Shown here piece by piece: positions 40,521 through 53,850 of a stretch of 64,000 nucleotides of DNA. The stretch comes from Nitrosospira sp. (GTDB lineage: Bacteria > Pseudomonadota > Gammaproteobacteria > Burkholderiales > Nitrosomonadaceae), in NCBI GenBank assembly GCA_013450215.1, contig JACDSH010000011.1:59896-123895 (forward strand), read 5' to 3'. The notes below the pieces were generated by a model. That model searched no databases. It was not told the origin of the DNA and saw only the letters and a list, made by a program, of their open reading frames with translations. Position numbers and translations under genes: made by a program. The stretch's first letter is position 1; every line of letters begins with the position of its first letter.

Positions 40521-41237
40521 TTAGACACCTTCAGCGGGGGAGCGAGAGAATAACAGGGTGTGATGCTGTGCATACCGACTGATCAGGCGGCAGGATTTAA
40601 GGCCCGATGATATAGCCATCTCTTGTAAGGAGGAGAGGGGTTCTGGGTAGTCCCAGTCATGAACATGTGTACAGGCCTCTTCCAATTGATCATGGGGCAC
40701 CCTTGTCCAGCCCTCTCGCATGAAATTCAGATAACCATCCAGGTAGCTTTCTCGGCTTTGGCCTTCATCTCTCACAACATCCACAAGTATCAACCAGCCA
40801 TCCTGTGAGAGGCAATTTCCGACCGCTTGGAAGAAGCGTTTCTTTGCGTCGAGGGTCAGGTGATGAATCGTAAAGCTAGTGAAGATCACATCCCAGACTT
40901 TATCAGTCGACTCGATCGCATCGAGTAGGTTCGCATGGGTCAGAATCACTTGACCTGGCAATCCTGTCAGATAGGCACGCGCTTCTACCAGAGCGTCTTC
41001 AGATAAATCTACCCCTTGATAGAGTGCGGGGGAAGATCGTTTCAGACAGGGGGCAAGATACCGAGCATTTCCACAACCCAGGTCCAGCAGACAGGCATTT
41101 TCTAGGCTGTTTCGCGATCGCAGTAACTGATCGACTCCGGCATAGATCTCCTGGTGGGACATGTAATTGTATTCTGTGATTAGGTCATACAGAGACCAGG
41201 AGTCCTTGAAGATAGCGGTGGGGTCTGCGGAAGTCAT
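40521..41237 (-). CDS. Class I SAM-dependent methyltransferase
   Basis: 238 residues of Rossmann-type methyltransferase: motif I CLLDLGCGNARYLAP near 50-64, motif II YQGVDLSEDALVEAR, motif IV VIFTSFTIHHLTLDAKKRFFQ and post-motif LVDVVRDEGQSRESYL. The substrate is not clear; the hydrophilic sequence and lack of membrane segments suggest a small molecule. Converges on xerD and lies 40 bases before the PhoX-like gene, on the same strand. Confidence 0.83.
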   Translation of the reverse strand: MTSADPTAIFKDSWSLYDLITEYNYMSHQEIYAGVDQLLRSRNSLENACLLDLGCGNARYLAPCLKRSSPALYQGVDLSEDALVEARAYLTGLPGQVILTHANLLDAIESTDKVWDVIFTSFTIHHLTLDAKKRFFQAVGNCLSQDGWLILVDVVRDEGQSRESYLDGYLNFMREGWTRVPHDQLEEACTHVHDWDYPEPLSSLQEMAISSGLKSCRLISRYAQHHTLLFSRSPAEGV

Positions 41238-41277
41238 GAGATGTTATAAGGAAACGGATGAGAGGGGAGGTGTGTCA

Positions 41278-43224
41278 TTAGTCGGTATCGCGACCATTGA
41301 GAGATTCTTCCCGGACCCGTTTGATTGCAGGGAGTCCTCCCAGATAACCGACCGCGCCGCGCTGATCAATACCGGCTCGGAAGCTATTAAAGTCTTGGAT
41401 CTTGTTCTTGTAGCTCCGTAAATCCGTATCAGCGCCGGGGTGTTGGATGTTAGACATGATGTAGGCGAACCCATTTAGATTCTCCACCACCTGCAGGCCG
41501 GTCCATTCTGCACCTGCGCGATTGGTGGCGATGCGTATAGCCTTATTGGTATCGACATTGTATGCCCATAGAAAGTTATTCAGATGGTTAGGACTATCTT
41601 CACCGATGAAGAGGGTCCGCATCGACTCCGAATACTTGAGATTATCAGGGTTGGCTACTTTATCGGTATCGCAACGGTCATGGAGTCCGTAAGTGTTTTG
41701 TGTGTCGGGTTTCCGAGCACCCATGACGAGAGCTCTGAGATTAGCGGCCACCCATCGGCTATTGATAGGATTGCCCGATGTGTCCACCTGATCGGATTGT
41801 AGGTCAGACTGATAAATGATGCCGCAGTCCAGGTCCTTGGAATTGCCTGCCAAGCGGACATGATCCTGAGGGCGTTCTCCATTCTGGTCGGATAACATGC
41901 CCCTCTGTACATAGGACATGGCCATGTAAAGCCTCTTATCCTGTTTATTAGAGGTGACTCCCTCAAGCTTGGTAAGTTCGGTGGTCGCTCCCAGGTATGC
42001 CGCGAAACGTCGGGTCTCTAAGAAGGCAGCGGCCTTTTCCATTCCGTCTCTGACCCTTAGATATTCTAGCGCCGGAGTGCTGCCGCTGGTGTAGATATAG
42101 ACTGGTCTAAAGCCGATATAGGAAGAGGAGTTCGATCGGTACTCGACACTACTTGCCACCTCAAAGATATCTGAGAATTTAATGCCCCCGGCCACCAATA
42201 CATCGATTTCAGCATCTGTGGCATGGCCAAGATTAATCCACTGAAGATCGAACTTGCCTCCATGGAAGGCGTCGGTCTGATGTAACTTGGCGGCATATAG
42301 ATTGCCACTGGTCAGATCCTGAGGTCTGTCCGCAACGAACATGGTCATCATTACGTCATTGCCATCATCCCCCTTATAGGCGGTCCTGCTGTCTGGCATG
42401 ACATGAGCGAGCTCATTGGAGGAGCGCCCCATGGAATGGTGCTTGGTAACTTCGGTCTTTCCGCTATAATTTACCTTAACTTCTGTGATCATTCCATATT
42501 TGTATGGATTTGCGCCAATTGGCGCAAGCTGTCCTGGAGAGTTCAGATAAAGATTCATGGCAGTGAGGGGCCTGCTTTCAAATACACGTGCATCAGGCTC
42601 ATGCTCCTCGCCCCCGATATGCGTATTCCACGGGGTGAGTTCGCCGGCACAGGGTGTCCATAGACCCCCTACACCACTCATGTCGATATTTTGTAAATTG
42701 AATGCGGTCAATCTTCCGGTGTGAGAGTCTTGTTGAATGGAGGCTAGATTCATCACCATGGGCAAAGATCCATATAGATTGATGATCGGCTTGCTGGAAT
42801 CGACATTGGGAGACTCGGTATCGTATTCCAAGTGTGTTATTAGGAAGAGCTTATCCCCTTGCTGCATGAGCGTGTTGGCATCGGGACTACGAGCATGAAA
42901 TGGCCCTTGTGCCGTGTCGCCAGTCTCATTGATCCGAGCGGTTTGCAGTATATGGCCATTTCTATCGACGATGGATCCTGCTCTCCAACTTCCGATTTGT
43001 TCGCCTGAGCTGTAGAGGGTATGGTAAGCCAGAGGGTAGGAGATTTTGCGACCATCGGAATAGGTCACGATAGCGCTCGACTCGGTATAAGCCCTTTGCT
43101 GTTGAGCGATGCTTGTTGGTGCCTTGGTCTCGGTGAACTCAACCTTGAGTATGGGCAATTCTGCCATGCCGCGCGGGACATGCAGAAGGGAAAATACGAT
43201 AACTGCAATTAATCTGAGTCGCAT
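41278..43224 (-). CDS. Secreted PhoX-family protein (DUF839), putative phosphatase
   Basis: 648 residues with a Sec-type signal peptide (MRLRLIAVIVFSLLHVPRGMA), not the Tat signal typical of true PhoX. The body has PhoX/DUF839 landmarks: the conserved PCAGELTPWNTHIGGEEHEPDARVFE, YLRVRDGMEKAAAFLETRRFAAYLGATTELTKLEGV and FIGEDSPNHLNNFLWAYNVDT. PhoX enzymes are Ca/Fe phosphatases with a beta-propeller; the metal ligands cannot be checked by eye. Function as phosphatase is plausible but many members are untested. Confidence 0.8.
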   Translation of the reverse strand: MRLRLIAVIVFSLLHVPRGMAELPILKVEFTETKAPTSIAQQQRAYTESSAIVTYSDGRKISYPLAYHTLYSSGEQIGSWRAGSIVDRNGHILQTARINETGDTAQGPFHARSPDANTLMQQGDKLFLITHLEYDTESPNVDSSKPIINLYGSLPMVMNLASIQQDSHTGRLTAFNLQNIDMSGVGGLWTPCAGELTPWNTHIGGEEHEPDARVFESRPLTAMNLYLNSPGQLAPIGANPYKYGMITEVKVNYSGKTEVTKHHSMGRSSNELAHVMPDSRTAYKGDDGNDVMMTMFVADRPQDLTSGNLYAAKLHQTDAFHGGKFDLQWINLGHATDAEIDVLVAGGIKFSDIFEVASSVEYRSNSSSYIGFRPVYIYTSGSTPALEYLRVRDGMEKAAAFLETRRFAAYLGATTELTKLEGVTSNKQDKRLYMAMSYVQRGMLSDQNGERPQDHVRLAGNSKDLDCGIIYQSDLQSDQVDTSGNPINSRWVAANLRALVMGARKPDTQNTYGLHDRCDTDKVANPDNLKYSESMRTLFIGEDSPNHLNNFLWAYNVDTNKAIRIATNRAGAEWTGLQVVENLNGFAYIMSNIQHPGADTDLRSYKNKIQDFNSFRAGIDQRGAVGYLGGLPAIKRVREESLNGRDTD

Positions 43225-43380
43225 AATGAATGAGAGTTTTCCCCAAGTGATTGTTCAGAAATTTGAAATTCTAGTGAAAATTAGGATAATCTTTTTCCAT
43301 ATAAAAACAACCCCCGCTCTGAGATCCCCTCAAAACTCACCTCGTGATCATCTCGCGGTTGGACAGTTCATCTGAGTTAG

Positions 43381-44393
<1,013 letters not shown>

Positions 44394-44423
44394 GCAAGTG
44401 GGAGTGATCCCTTCGGGTGCTGA

Positions 44424-46163
<1,740 letters not shown>

Positions 46164-46207
46164 GTATCGGCTACGTAAAATGAGACCAGTTCTAATAACT
46201 TAAATAA

Positions 46208-47509
<1,302 letters not shown>

Positions 47510-47613
47510 GACTCAATTCCTCGATAGATTTATTTGGGCGGCACTGCGTTATAAAAACGTAGCGAATAATCCACAAGGAAGGTGCAGATTGTGGGACTTA
47601 TAAGGATGTCCGA

Positions 47614-47943
47614 ATGAAGCTGCTGGCGATTGCACTCGTCTCCATGATTGCTCTGTTGCAATACCCATTATGGCTTGGTAAGGGGAGTTGGCTCCGAGTG
47701 TGGGAGATCAATCAGCAGCTCATCAGCCAGCGCGAAACCAATAAAGAGTGGACGGTTCGGAATGCTGGGCTGGATGCCGAGGTGAGAGACCTGAAGCAAG
47801 GTTACGATGCGATCGAGGAGATTGCCCGTAGTGAGCTCGGAATGATAAAGCAGGGTGAAATATTCTTCCAGGTGGTTGATAAAAATGAAGATAATGTAGA
47901 TCCGTCTGGCAAGAGTACGGTAGCGACTTCGAAAAAGAAATAA
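47614..47943 (+). CDS. ftsB: Cell division protein FtsB
   Basis: Small bitopic protein of the FtsQLB complex. 109 residues: membrane segment 1-20 ([21 protein letters not shown]), [11 protein letters not shown], a coiled coil (about 30-65) and the conserved [22 protein letters not shown] charged tail of about 20 residues follows ([20 protein letters not shown]). AAGGA lies before the ATG. The eno-ftsB order is standard. Confidence 0.93.
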   Translation: MKLLAIALVSMIALLQYPLWLGKGSWLRVWEINQQLISQRETNKEWTVRNAGLDAEVRDLKQGYDAIEEIARSELGMIKQGEIFFQVVDKNEDNVDPSGKSTVATSKKK

Positions 47944-48004
47944 GAAGGGGATTGGCGGGGCGGATTTAATGAGGCCCGTAATTGGGTTCAGCTCTTCAGC
48001 GCTG

Positions 48005-48541
48005 CTATACGGGGATTACCAGTTCGACCTGAACAGACTCCTTATGATCCGCCAGCCAGATCTGTCCCTCCTGGATGGTGCAATTTAACTGCATACTCCG
48101 TTGAGCCTGCTTGGCAATTGACTGGCTGGTTTGAGGGGGCAGGTTGATCACACTCAAGTTCTTTATTTTTCCAAGCTTGCTGCGGCATTGATCCCACCAC
48201 CGATCGGCAACACGCCCACCGTAGCTGTAGATGAATACCTGCCTCGACCGGCCACAGGCCTTACGGACTAGTTTCTCATCCGGCAGCCCGACATCAATCC
48301 AGAGATCGATCTCCCCCGTTAAGTCTTTCCTCCATAGATCAGGCTCATTATCGGTACTTAATCCATTCCCAAACAGAAGTGACTCATGAGCATGTAGCGC
48401 GAAGGCCAGTAGCCTGACCATCATTCTCTCATCGGTCTCGGATGGGTGTCGAGCGAGCGTCAGTACATGGCTTTGATAGTAGTTACGGTCGATATCGGCT
48501 ATTTGTAGCTCCGCCTTAAAGATCGTTGACTTGAGTGCCAT
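48005..48541 (-). CDS. yaeQ: YaeQ family protein
   Basis: 178 residues from MALKSTIFKAELQIADIDRNYYQSHVLTLARHPSETDERMMVRLLAFALHA, which is the family start; the track start adds 30 residues. Further family segments: GEIDLWIDVGLPDEKLVRKACGRSRQVFIYSYGG and WLADHKESVQVELV. YaeQ has a nuclease-like (PD-(D/E)XK) fold; the cellular role is uncertain. Converges on ftsB. Confidence 0.93.
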   Translation of the reverse strand: MALKSTIFKAELQIADIDRNYYQSHVLTLARHPSETDERMMVRLLAFALHAHESLLFGNGLSTDNEPDLWRKDLTGEIDLWIDVGLPDEKLVRKACGRSRQVFIYSYGGRVADRWWDQCRSKLGKIKNLSVINLPPQTSQSIAKQAQRSMQLNCTIQEGQIWLADHKESVQVELVIPV

Positions 48542-48823
48542 ATCGCTACCTATAGATAATTCTGTGAATATTCGATTAACATAATCAATATATAGCGATG
48601 ATATCATCGAAGATGAAGGTATTTCCTTCATGCTTGACGGGGATCTTTCTCATCATAATATTGTAACTATCTGTATGTAATCATTAATCATTGGTCTGCT
48701 CATCGCAATTACGGAGTGATTAATAATTGAATTACATTTTGCCCTCAAGTAAGTATGAAAGAGGCCGTTAAGCTAAGTAGGCGGTCATTATGTTCATAAT
48801 TTCTATCAATACAGGAGATGCTT

Positions 48824-49035
48824 ATGGCAATTGATTCTGTCTACTTCGTTTCTACAACGGGCTCGCAATAAATTAATACTACTCAGAAGAGTGCAGAAGA
48901 CCGTGCCGTTGAAAAGCCAGAGGGTAGAAAGGAGAGGGTCGCTCATACCGCGCAACCGGCCGAAGTACATACGACCCCCCGATGGTAAATACCGAGGGTC
49001 AAAAGACAGGTACCGCCATCAGCACCAAGGCCTGA
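48824..49035 (+). pseudogene. Broken gene for a small low-complexity protein
   Basis: AGGAG lies six bases before ATG 48824, which opens MAIDSVYFVSTTGSQ and then meets TAA at 48869-48871. The same frame continues as INTTQKSAEDRAVEKPEGRKERVAHTAQPAEVHTTPRW to a second stop, and the next frame gives VNTEGQKTGTAISTKA, stop. Adding one base to the run of six C at about 48978 would join the last two parts. The whole resembles a small betaproteobacterial protein family ending VNTxGQxxGxxIxxxA. A CAA-to-TAA change plus a frameshift explains the pattern. The ORF-track entry 48831..49040 is another frame and is not real. Confidence 0.5.
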
Positions 49036-49076
49036 ATTAGATAATGCCCCTTCCAGGGTACTGAAGAAGTGAGCTG

Positions 49077-49439
49077 CTAGAATCTTGGTGGGATGGGCGA
49101 GCACTGGCCGGTAAAGGTGACCACCCCGCCTTTCCTACCTTCAGAAATATCCGTCACAATGCTTGAAGACCGATCGATACTGGTCTGGTTAATAGCGATC
49201 GCGCTACCGGTCTTCACTTTCTCAGCATCACAAACAATCGTCTCTTCTGACCACTGACAGGGTATGAATCCATGTAATTTCCCACCAACAAAGGAAAAGT
49301 TCTGAGTCATAGCCTCTGTATTTGGATCGGAACCTGGCTTTGTATAGACACTCTCTCCAATACAAACGAGCTGCAGGTCTTCCTGCCCGTGGCAGATCAG
49401 GGGCATACAAACAAGCAATGTGATGATTAGTTTTTTCAC
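49077..49439 (-). CDS. Secreted hypothetical protein
   Basis: 120 residues with a clear signal peptide (MKKLIITLLVCMPLICHGQ). The mature part is about 100 residues with four cysteines (LVCIG, PCQWS, IVCDA, GQCSP), which could form two disulfides in the periplasm. No family recognised. No neighbour suggests a role. The start ATG is preceded by the A/T-rich region up to SemiSWEET, which runs the other way. Confidence 0.6.
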   Translation of the reverse strand: MKKLIITLLVCMPLICHGQEDLQLVCIGESVYTKPGSDPNTEAMTQNFSFVGGKLHGFIPCQWSEETIVCDAEKVKTGSAIAINQTSIDRSSSIVTDISEGRKGGVVTFTGQCSPIPPRF

Positions 49440-49672
49440 AGTCTTATTTCTGATATCAGCAAATTAAGTCGCTACACCTGTGCTCATGTAATGGTGTCAG
49501 TATTTAAAATCAGGGATGATTTGCTTGAGACCGTAACCCATCTATGATGGCCAAGTCCAAAATCTACTCTTGAATACTGCGATATGCATGACCCCTCTTA
49601 AGGTAGCATTATGTCTTAAAAACGGTGATCAGGTGTTGCTCCAAGTGATCAAACAAAAGTATCATTCGCGGC

Positions 49673-49933
49673 ATGTTGCTTGATCTTGATAACCTTGTCG
49701 GGTATGCGGCTGCGGTTCTGACGACCGTAGCATTTGTCCCGCAGGCTTTAAAGTCATGGCAGACCCGCGATCTCTCCGGCGTGTCTCTGCCAATGTACAG
49801 TCTCTTTACGGCAGGCGTGGCGATGTGGTTCGTCTATGGTGTCATGCTGGGTAGTTGGCCGATCATCATCGCCAATGCTATTACGATTATCCTCGCAAGT
49901 GTCGTATTGACGCTGAAGTTAATGCACCGATGA
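49673..49933 (+). CDS. SemiSWEET sugar transporter
   Basis: 86 residues with three membrane helices, the bacterial half-size SWEET/PQ-loop family. The PQ motif is in VGYAAAVLTTVAFVPQALKSWQTRDLSGVSLPMYSLF, followed by GVAMWFVYGVMLGSWPIIIANAITIILASVVLTLKL. These proteins dimerise to form a sugar path. The start MLLDLDN is ATG 49673. No operon partner. Confidence 0.88.
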   Translation: MLLDLDNLVGYAAAVLTTVAFVPQALKSWQTRDLSGVSLPMYSLFTAGVAMWFVYGVMLGSWPIIIANAITIILASVVLTLKLMHR

Positions 49934-50156
49934 GTAGCGAGTCCATCCCTAAATTTAATACGCCAGCAGCGAAACTATGGGCCACTATCCACAGCCGTAG
50001 GTACGCCTACATCAGATCGTGAGCGCACTTTTATCGGTTGCAGTTTAACCATCTGTATCAGAATGATGGTCTGAGCAGATGATCGCAATCTAATAATTCT
50101 CGGCTTATATAGGGGTCATGCGGAGTGCTACAGAATCCATTCAGAAAAAGAATGGA

Positions 50157-50228
50157 TCAGATGGCGGGTGTTGGCTTCTTCTTAGGTTTTTTTGCTTCTT
50201 TTGTTTTCTTTTGCTGGCCCTTTGCCAT
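50157..50228 (-). CDS. Very small lysine-rich protein
   Basis: 23 residues, MAKGQQKKTKEAKKPKKKPTPAI, below the ORF-track cutoff. AGGAG lies seven bases before the ATG. The start MAKGQQ..K.EAKKPKK resembles a conserved small basic protein of proteobacteria that often begins MAxGNQRSNREKKKPK, though here the C-terminal half is missing. It follows the HU gene on the same strand after 90 bases. Function unknown; charge suggests nucleic-acid binding. Confidence 0.55.
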   Translation of the reverse strand: MAKGQQKKTKEAKKPKKKPTPAI

Positions 50229-50277
50229 GATGATCTCCTATGTTGAGGGTGTTCATAGAGTGATTAGAGCCGGTAAG

Positions 50278-50305
50278 AGCAACCGCCAGATGACTAGCGG
50301 TTGCT
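50278..50305 (-). terminator. Hairpin downstream of HU
   Basis: AGCAACCGC/GCGGTTGCT, nine perfect base pairs, begins 14 bases past the HU stop. On the minus strand it is followed by CTTACC, so the T-run is poor. It may only partly stop transcription into the small lysine-rich gene. Confidence 0.45.
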
Positions 50306-50318
50306 GCTCGAGTTGCTG

Positions 50319-50600
50319 TTACTTCGCTCCATTCACAGCAGCTTTCAAGGTCGCTCCGGCCTTGAAGGCGGGCTGCTTGGATGCCTTGATCTTAATGGCC
50401 GCTCCGGTAGCAGGATTGCGACCACTGCGTGCGGCACGTTTGCGGACTTCGAATGTACCAAATCCGACCAAGGCAACATTGTCACCCTTCTTCAGAGTGG
50501 CGGTGATGACTTCGATCAGAGCAGCGATATTGCGGGCAGCGTCGGCCTTGCTACCACCTGTTTTGTTTGCTAGTGCATCAATCAGTTCTTTGCGGTTCAT
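50319..50600 (-). CDS. hupB: DNA-binding protein HU
   Basis: 93-residue histone-like protein: MNRKELIDALANKTGGSKADAARNIAALIEVITATLKKGDNVALVGFGTFEVRKRAARSGRNPATGAAIKIKASKQPAFKAGATLK. The arm motif GRNPATGAAI is present. Strong ribosome site (GGGAG). IHF subunits are excluded by the HU-type GDNVALVGFGTF and the short C terminus. Upstream on the same strand lies the dUTPase. Confidence 0.95.
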   Translation of the reverse strand: MNRKELIDALANKTGGSKADAARNIAALIEVITATLKKGDNVALVGFGTFEVRKRAARSGRNPATGAAIKIKASKQPAFKAGATLKAAVNGAK

Positions 50601-50651
50601 ATCGTTTTCTCCCTTTTGTAGTTATAAAAATTCACTGAAGACTGCGAACTA

Positions 50652-51317
50652 TCATTCATCGAGCGCTAACATGTACCGTGACTTGAGGGTCTGGTAAAGT
50701 TCATCATGAACATTATCAGCGCTCAAGTCAATGATATCTAGTAATTCGACTAGATGCTCGTTATCCTCACGACCATTCCAGATTTTAATATAGGTCCCAG
50801 CCTTGTAACCATAATCCTGGCGAAATATGTTGAGAACGTTCTTGCCGGTATACTGCTTGAAGAGCTCGACCCAGCTCATTCCACAGTCGGATAAGAGGGA
50901 ATTGAATAGGGCCAGACTGGTCCGTTTGGCAGCGGATAAGCCTACCAGCAGGTCGAGCTTTTCCAATAGACTCATCTTCGCTAGGATGTAGTGCTGGTTA
51001 TCAAACTGCACTGATTTTTGCGATAGCTCTGAGATCATCTCTATGGCGGCGAATCTAATGCTGCCGCGTGTGTTCTGAATGACTGTTGAGAGAATGAAGT
51101 GCCAGATATCGACCAGCTCCATACGCAGCTGTGCCATATCACAATTCTGCTTCTTCCACCATTTCCATCCGTGATGTTCGATCGCCTCGACGGCTTCTAC
51201 TTGTATGGCCCGGTGCCAATTATTATTGGCAGCGACCCAGTCTGGATTAACCTTTTTGTTCATGCCATCCTGCATCTCAAGCATGGATACGAGTTGTGTT
51301 TCAGTTAACGTATTCAT
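50652..51317 (-). CDS. All-alpha dUTPase-like protein (dUTPase_2 family)
   Basis: 221 residues, all helical. The MazG/dimeric-dUTPase metal motifs appear as QVEAVEAIEHHGWKWWKKQ and AQLRMELVDIWHFILS, with a later YGYKAGTYIKIWNGREDNEHL. Dimeric dUTPases hydrolyse dUTP and dUDP and are common in phages and some bacteria. It could serve in place of the usual trimeric Dut; no other dut gene is in the window. Located 51 bases upstream of HU. Confidence 0.8.
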   Translation of the reverse strand: MNTLTETQLVSMLEMQDGMNKKVNPDWVAANNNWHRAIQVEAVEAIEHHGWKWWKKQNCDMAQLRMELVDIWHFILSTVIQNTRGSIRFAAIEMISELSQKSVQFDNQHYILAKMSLLEKLDLLVGLSAAKRTSLALFNSLLSDCGMSWVELFKQYTGKNVLNIFRQDYGYKAGTYIKIWNGREDNEHLVELLDIIDLSADNVHDELYQTLKSRYMLALDE

Positions 51318-51545
51318 CAGTTCCTATATTGGGAGGGGCTTCACTCCCTTAAGCGATACTGCCAGATTGCTCCAGTTTTGAACATACATCAAGGTGATTT
51401 AGTCGCTTTATTCAGAAACGTTCCTACCAATCAATGGATTATTTCATGCCAAGTTCAGGCTGGATTTGATGAAAGATCGGCAGGTGCGAGCATTCATCTT
51501 TCGGTTGGATAGTTAATAGCTCTTGAGACCAAATGCCAAGATTGA

Positions 51546-51653
51546 TTATTTCGTGGCGGGCAGTGGTGGTAAGTATGTCGCAGGGATCTTACCGGCTTCA
51601 GTAGCCTTAGCAGTTGCAGCGGTCACAATCAGGGTAGGAAGAATCTTTTTCAT
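51546..51653 (-). CDS. 35-residue secreted peptide
   Basis: MKKILPTLIVTAATAKATEAGKIPATYLPPLPATK, below the ORF-track cutoff. AAGGAG lies five bases before ATG 51653. The first about 17 residues look like a short Sec signal and the rest is a proline-rich stub. The lysine at 16 interrupts the hydrophobic core. It may be a real small peptide or the start of a gene that has lost its 3' part. Alone between dUTPase and selO. Confidence 0.45.
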   Translation of the reverse strand: MKKILPTLIVTAATAKATEAGKIPATYLPPLPATK

Positions 51654-51802
51654 TTTTGCTCCTTAAGAGAAGATCTCGTTAAATAATTCAAGACGCAGGT
51701 CTCGTATAGTCGGTCCGTCATGTATGGATATACATTGCAGGTTCTACTACGATCTCTACGCTTTTATTGATAGAGTAGATCAGCCGAGTATTCAATACGA
51801 TC

Positions 51803-51846
51803 CTTAATCCTGTTACCCCGTCTCGTTGGGCAATTGAAGGATTAAG
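51803..51846. repeat. 9-bp inverted repeat downstream of selO
   Basis: CTTAATCCT and AGGATTAAG flank a 26-base spacer that holds a short CCC/GGG pair. It begins 26 bases past the selO stop. Without a T-run it is not a standard terminator. Confidence 0.35.
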
Positions 51847-51871
51847 CTGCGGAGCTAAGAACGACTAGAGT

Positions 51872-53554
51872 TTACGAGCTGCACGATAGCGCTGAACACC
51901 CCGGCTTATTGCGAGCCCATTCTGGACGCAGGCTTGCGAGGTCATTGTGAGAGGGTTGCTCGTCGTAGGGCCGTCTTAGGACCTCGATCAGACGCGTCAT
52001 GAAGGATGAGTCTCCCTGTTGCAATCCTTCAATCGCCTGCTGTGCCAAATAATTACGGAGTACGTACTTGGGATTAGAGCGGCTCATTCGTTGCAAGCGC
52101 GTGCCTTCAAAGCTCGTTAAGGTAGGAGCCTCCATATCCAGATGTATCCGGGCAATATAACGGTGCAACCATTTGTTTAAGCTCGTTTGCGAATGTACAA
52201 AACCCTCTTCTGTATAGAATGCATGGCGTAGCAGTCCCGACAATGATGAACTCTCTAGCGAGTTATCTGCAGTCGTTAATGGAATATTCATCAGGCTCCG
52301 AAAGAAGATCGTCATGTCAATCTCGGACTGCTGCAACAGGTCAAATAGTTCGCTCAGAAGAGTTTCATCACCTTCATGGTCTAGTGAATTCAGACCGAGC
52401 TTATCTGCCAGCATCCCGCGCCAGGTGGTCTGGAAGGTATCGTTAAAGACTGCCAAGCCCTGCTCCAGTAGTGACCGATCATCAATCAGTGGGGAGAGGG
52501 CGGCTGCAAGCCGGGTCAGATTCCATTGAGCTATCTCTGGCTGTTTGCCAAAGCAATAACGACGTCCCTGGGCATCCGTCGTGTTGGGAGTCCATTCCAG
52601 ATCAAAACCCTCCAGCCAACCGTAGGGTCCATAATCGATTGTTAGCCCCAGTATCGACATATTGTCGGTATTCATCACCCCATGTACAAAACCAACCCTC
52701 ATCCAATGCGCTATCAGGGTAGCGGTACGTCGGCAAATCTCCTCGAACCAGCGGGCATAGACTATAGGTGAGGGCGCTCCTAGATCGGTAAAATGTTCCT
52801 TGATTACGTAGTCAGCCAAATTTTTTAGTGTATCGAGCTCACCCTGTGCAGCGAGTATCTCGAAATTACCAAATCGCACGAATGAGGGTGAGACGCGGCA
52901 GACGATGGCCCCCATCTCTGCCTGTGGGTTCCCATCATAAAACATGTCCCGCCACACCGATTCGCCCGTCGCCACCAAACTCAATGCCCGGGTAGTCGGC
53001 ACTCCGAGATGATGCATGGATTCGCTACATAGGAATTCACGGACCGAGGATCGCAGCACTGCCCGACCATCGGCTGTGCGAGAGTAAGGAGTTCTGCCCG
53101 CGCCCTTGAGCTGCAACTCCAGACGTTTATAATCCGGGCCAAGTATCTCTCCCAAGGTGATGGCTCGACCATCGCCGAGCTGACCAGCCCAATGACCGAA
53201 CTGATGACCACCATATCGAGCCGCGTATGGCTGCATGCCGGGGAGGGTGATCTTTCCACCCAGCAGCTCCGCCACCCGGCCGGTAGGTGATTCTGGTTGA
53301 GAGACTCCGAGTAAGTCAGCCACCGATTGTGACCAGGCAAGTAGTTGAGGTGACTGTACCGGGGTTGGATTAACGCGGGTATAACAGGCATTGCTCACTG
53401 CGCGTGGAACATTACGAGTCTCCGGATCACCGGGCAGTTCTCGCACAAAACTATTATCAAATTTCACACTACAGAGATCGTGAAGAGTGGGAAGATCGGT
53501 CGCTGTGGGAGTATCGTGCATGGGGTCGTCGTACTCGGTCTTGTTCTGTCTCAT
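51872..53554 (-). CDS. selO: SelO family protein adenylyltransferase (AMPylase)
   Basis: Pseudokinase-fold enzyme that adds AMP to serine, threonine or tyrosine of proteins, linked to redox stress. About 560 residues from ATG 53554; TTG 53608 or ATG 53521 are alternatives and none has a good ribosome site. Landmarks: KFDNSFVRELPGDPETRNVPRAVSNACYTRV, QPYAARYGGHQFGHWAGQLGDGRAITLGE, LKGAGRTPYSR, TDNMSILGLTIDYGPYGWLEGFD. It ends GCSALSCSS: the cysteine is where animal homologues have selenocysteine. Free-standing gene. Confidence 0.92.
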   Translation of the reverse strand: MRQNKTEYDDPMHDTPTATDLPTLHDLCSVKFDNSFVRELPGDPETRNVPRAVSNACYTRVNPTPVQSPQLLAWSQSVADLLGVSQPESPTGRVAELLGGKITLPGMQPYAARYGGHQFGHWAGQLGDGRAITLGEILGPDYKRLELQLKGAGRTPYSRTADGRAVLRSSVREFLCSESMHHLGVPTTRALSLVATGESVWRDMFYDGNPQAEMGAIVCRVSPSFVRFGNFEILAAQGELDTLKNLADYVIKEHFTDLGAPSPIVYARWFEEICRRTATLIAHWMRVGFVHGVMNTDNMSILGLTIDYGPYGWLEGFDLEWTPNTTDAQGRRYCFGKQPEIAQWNLTRLAAALSPLIDDRSLLEQGLAVFNDTFQTTWRGMLADKLGLNSLDHEGDETLLSELFDLLQQSEIDMTIFFRSLMNIPLTTADNSLESSSLSGLLRHAFYTEEGFVHSQTSLNKWLHRYIARIHLDMEAPTLTSFEGTRLQRMSRSNPKYVLRNYLAQQAIEGLQQGDSSFMTRLIEVLRRPYDEQPSHNDLASLRPEWARNKPGCSALSCSS

Positions 53555-53850
53555 GGGATTAGTGGCTGACTTAAATACAGATTCTGTCTTTGGTGTTAAT
53601 GGGGCCAATGGTTGACTGACACATCATACTGCCGGTGGAGGCGGAAATGTACTGCCACACATAATGCACTGATTTGATAGGGAGATGGAATGGTTAAACG
53701 GGCAACTCACAAACGTTTTGGATAGCAGACGGCAAATCAGGTATTCTTTCGGATCTTCTGGCCTTGTGATACATACTTGAGCCCGTGGATATCATCACTT
53801 GTATCATTTTTTATGTAACTTACCCAATAGACTAGATAGGATCGACACTC

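Noticed and set aside
48831-49040. 69-residue rightward ORF
   Set aside because: It has no ribosome site; the frame one codon class away starts with a good site and holds the broken small gene.
50125-50697. 190-residue rightward ORF across HU
   Set aside because: It is the antisense shadow of HU and of the small lysine-rich gene.
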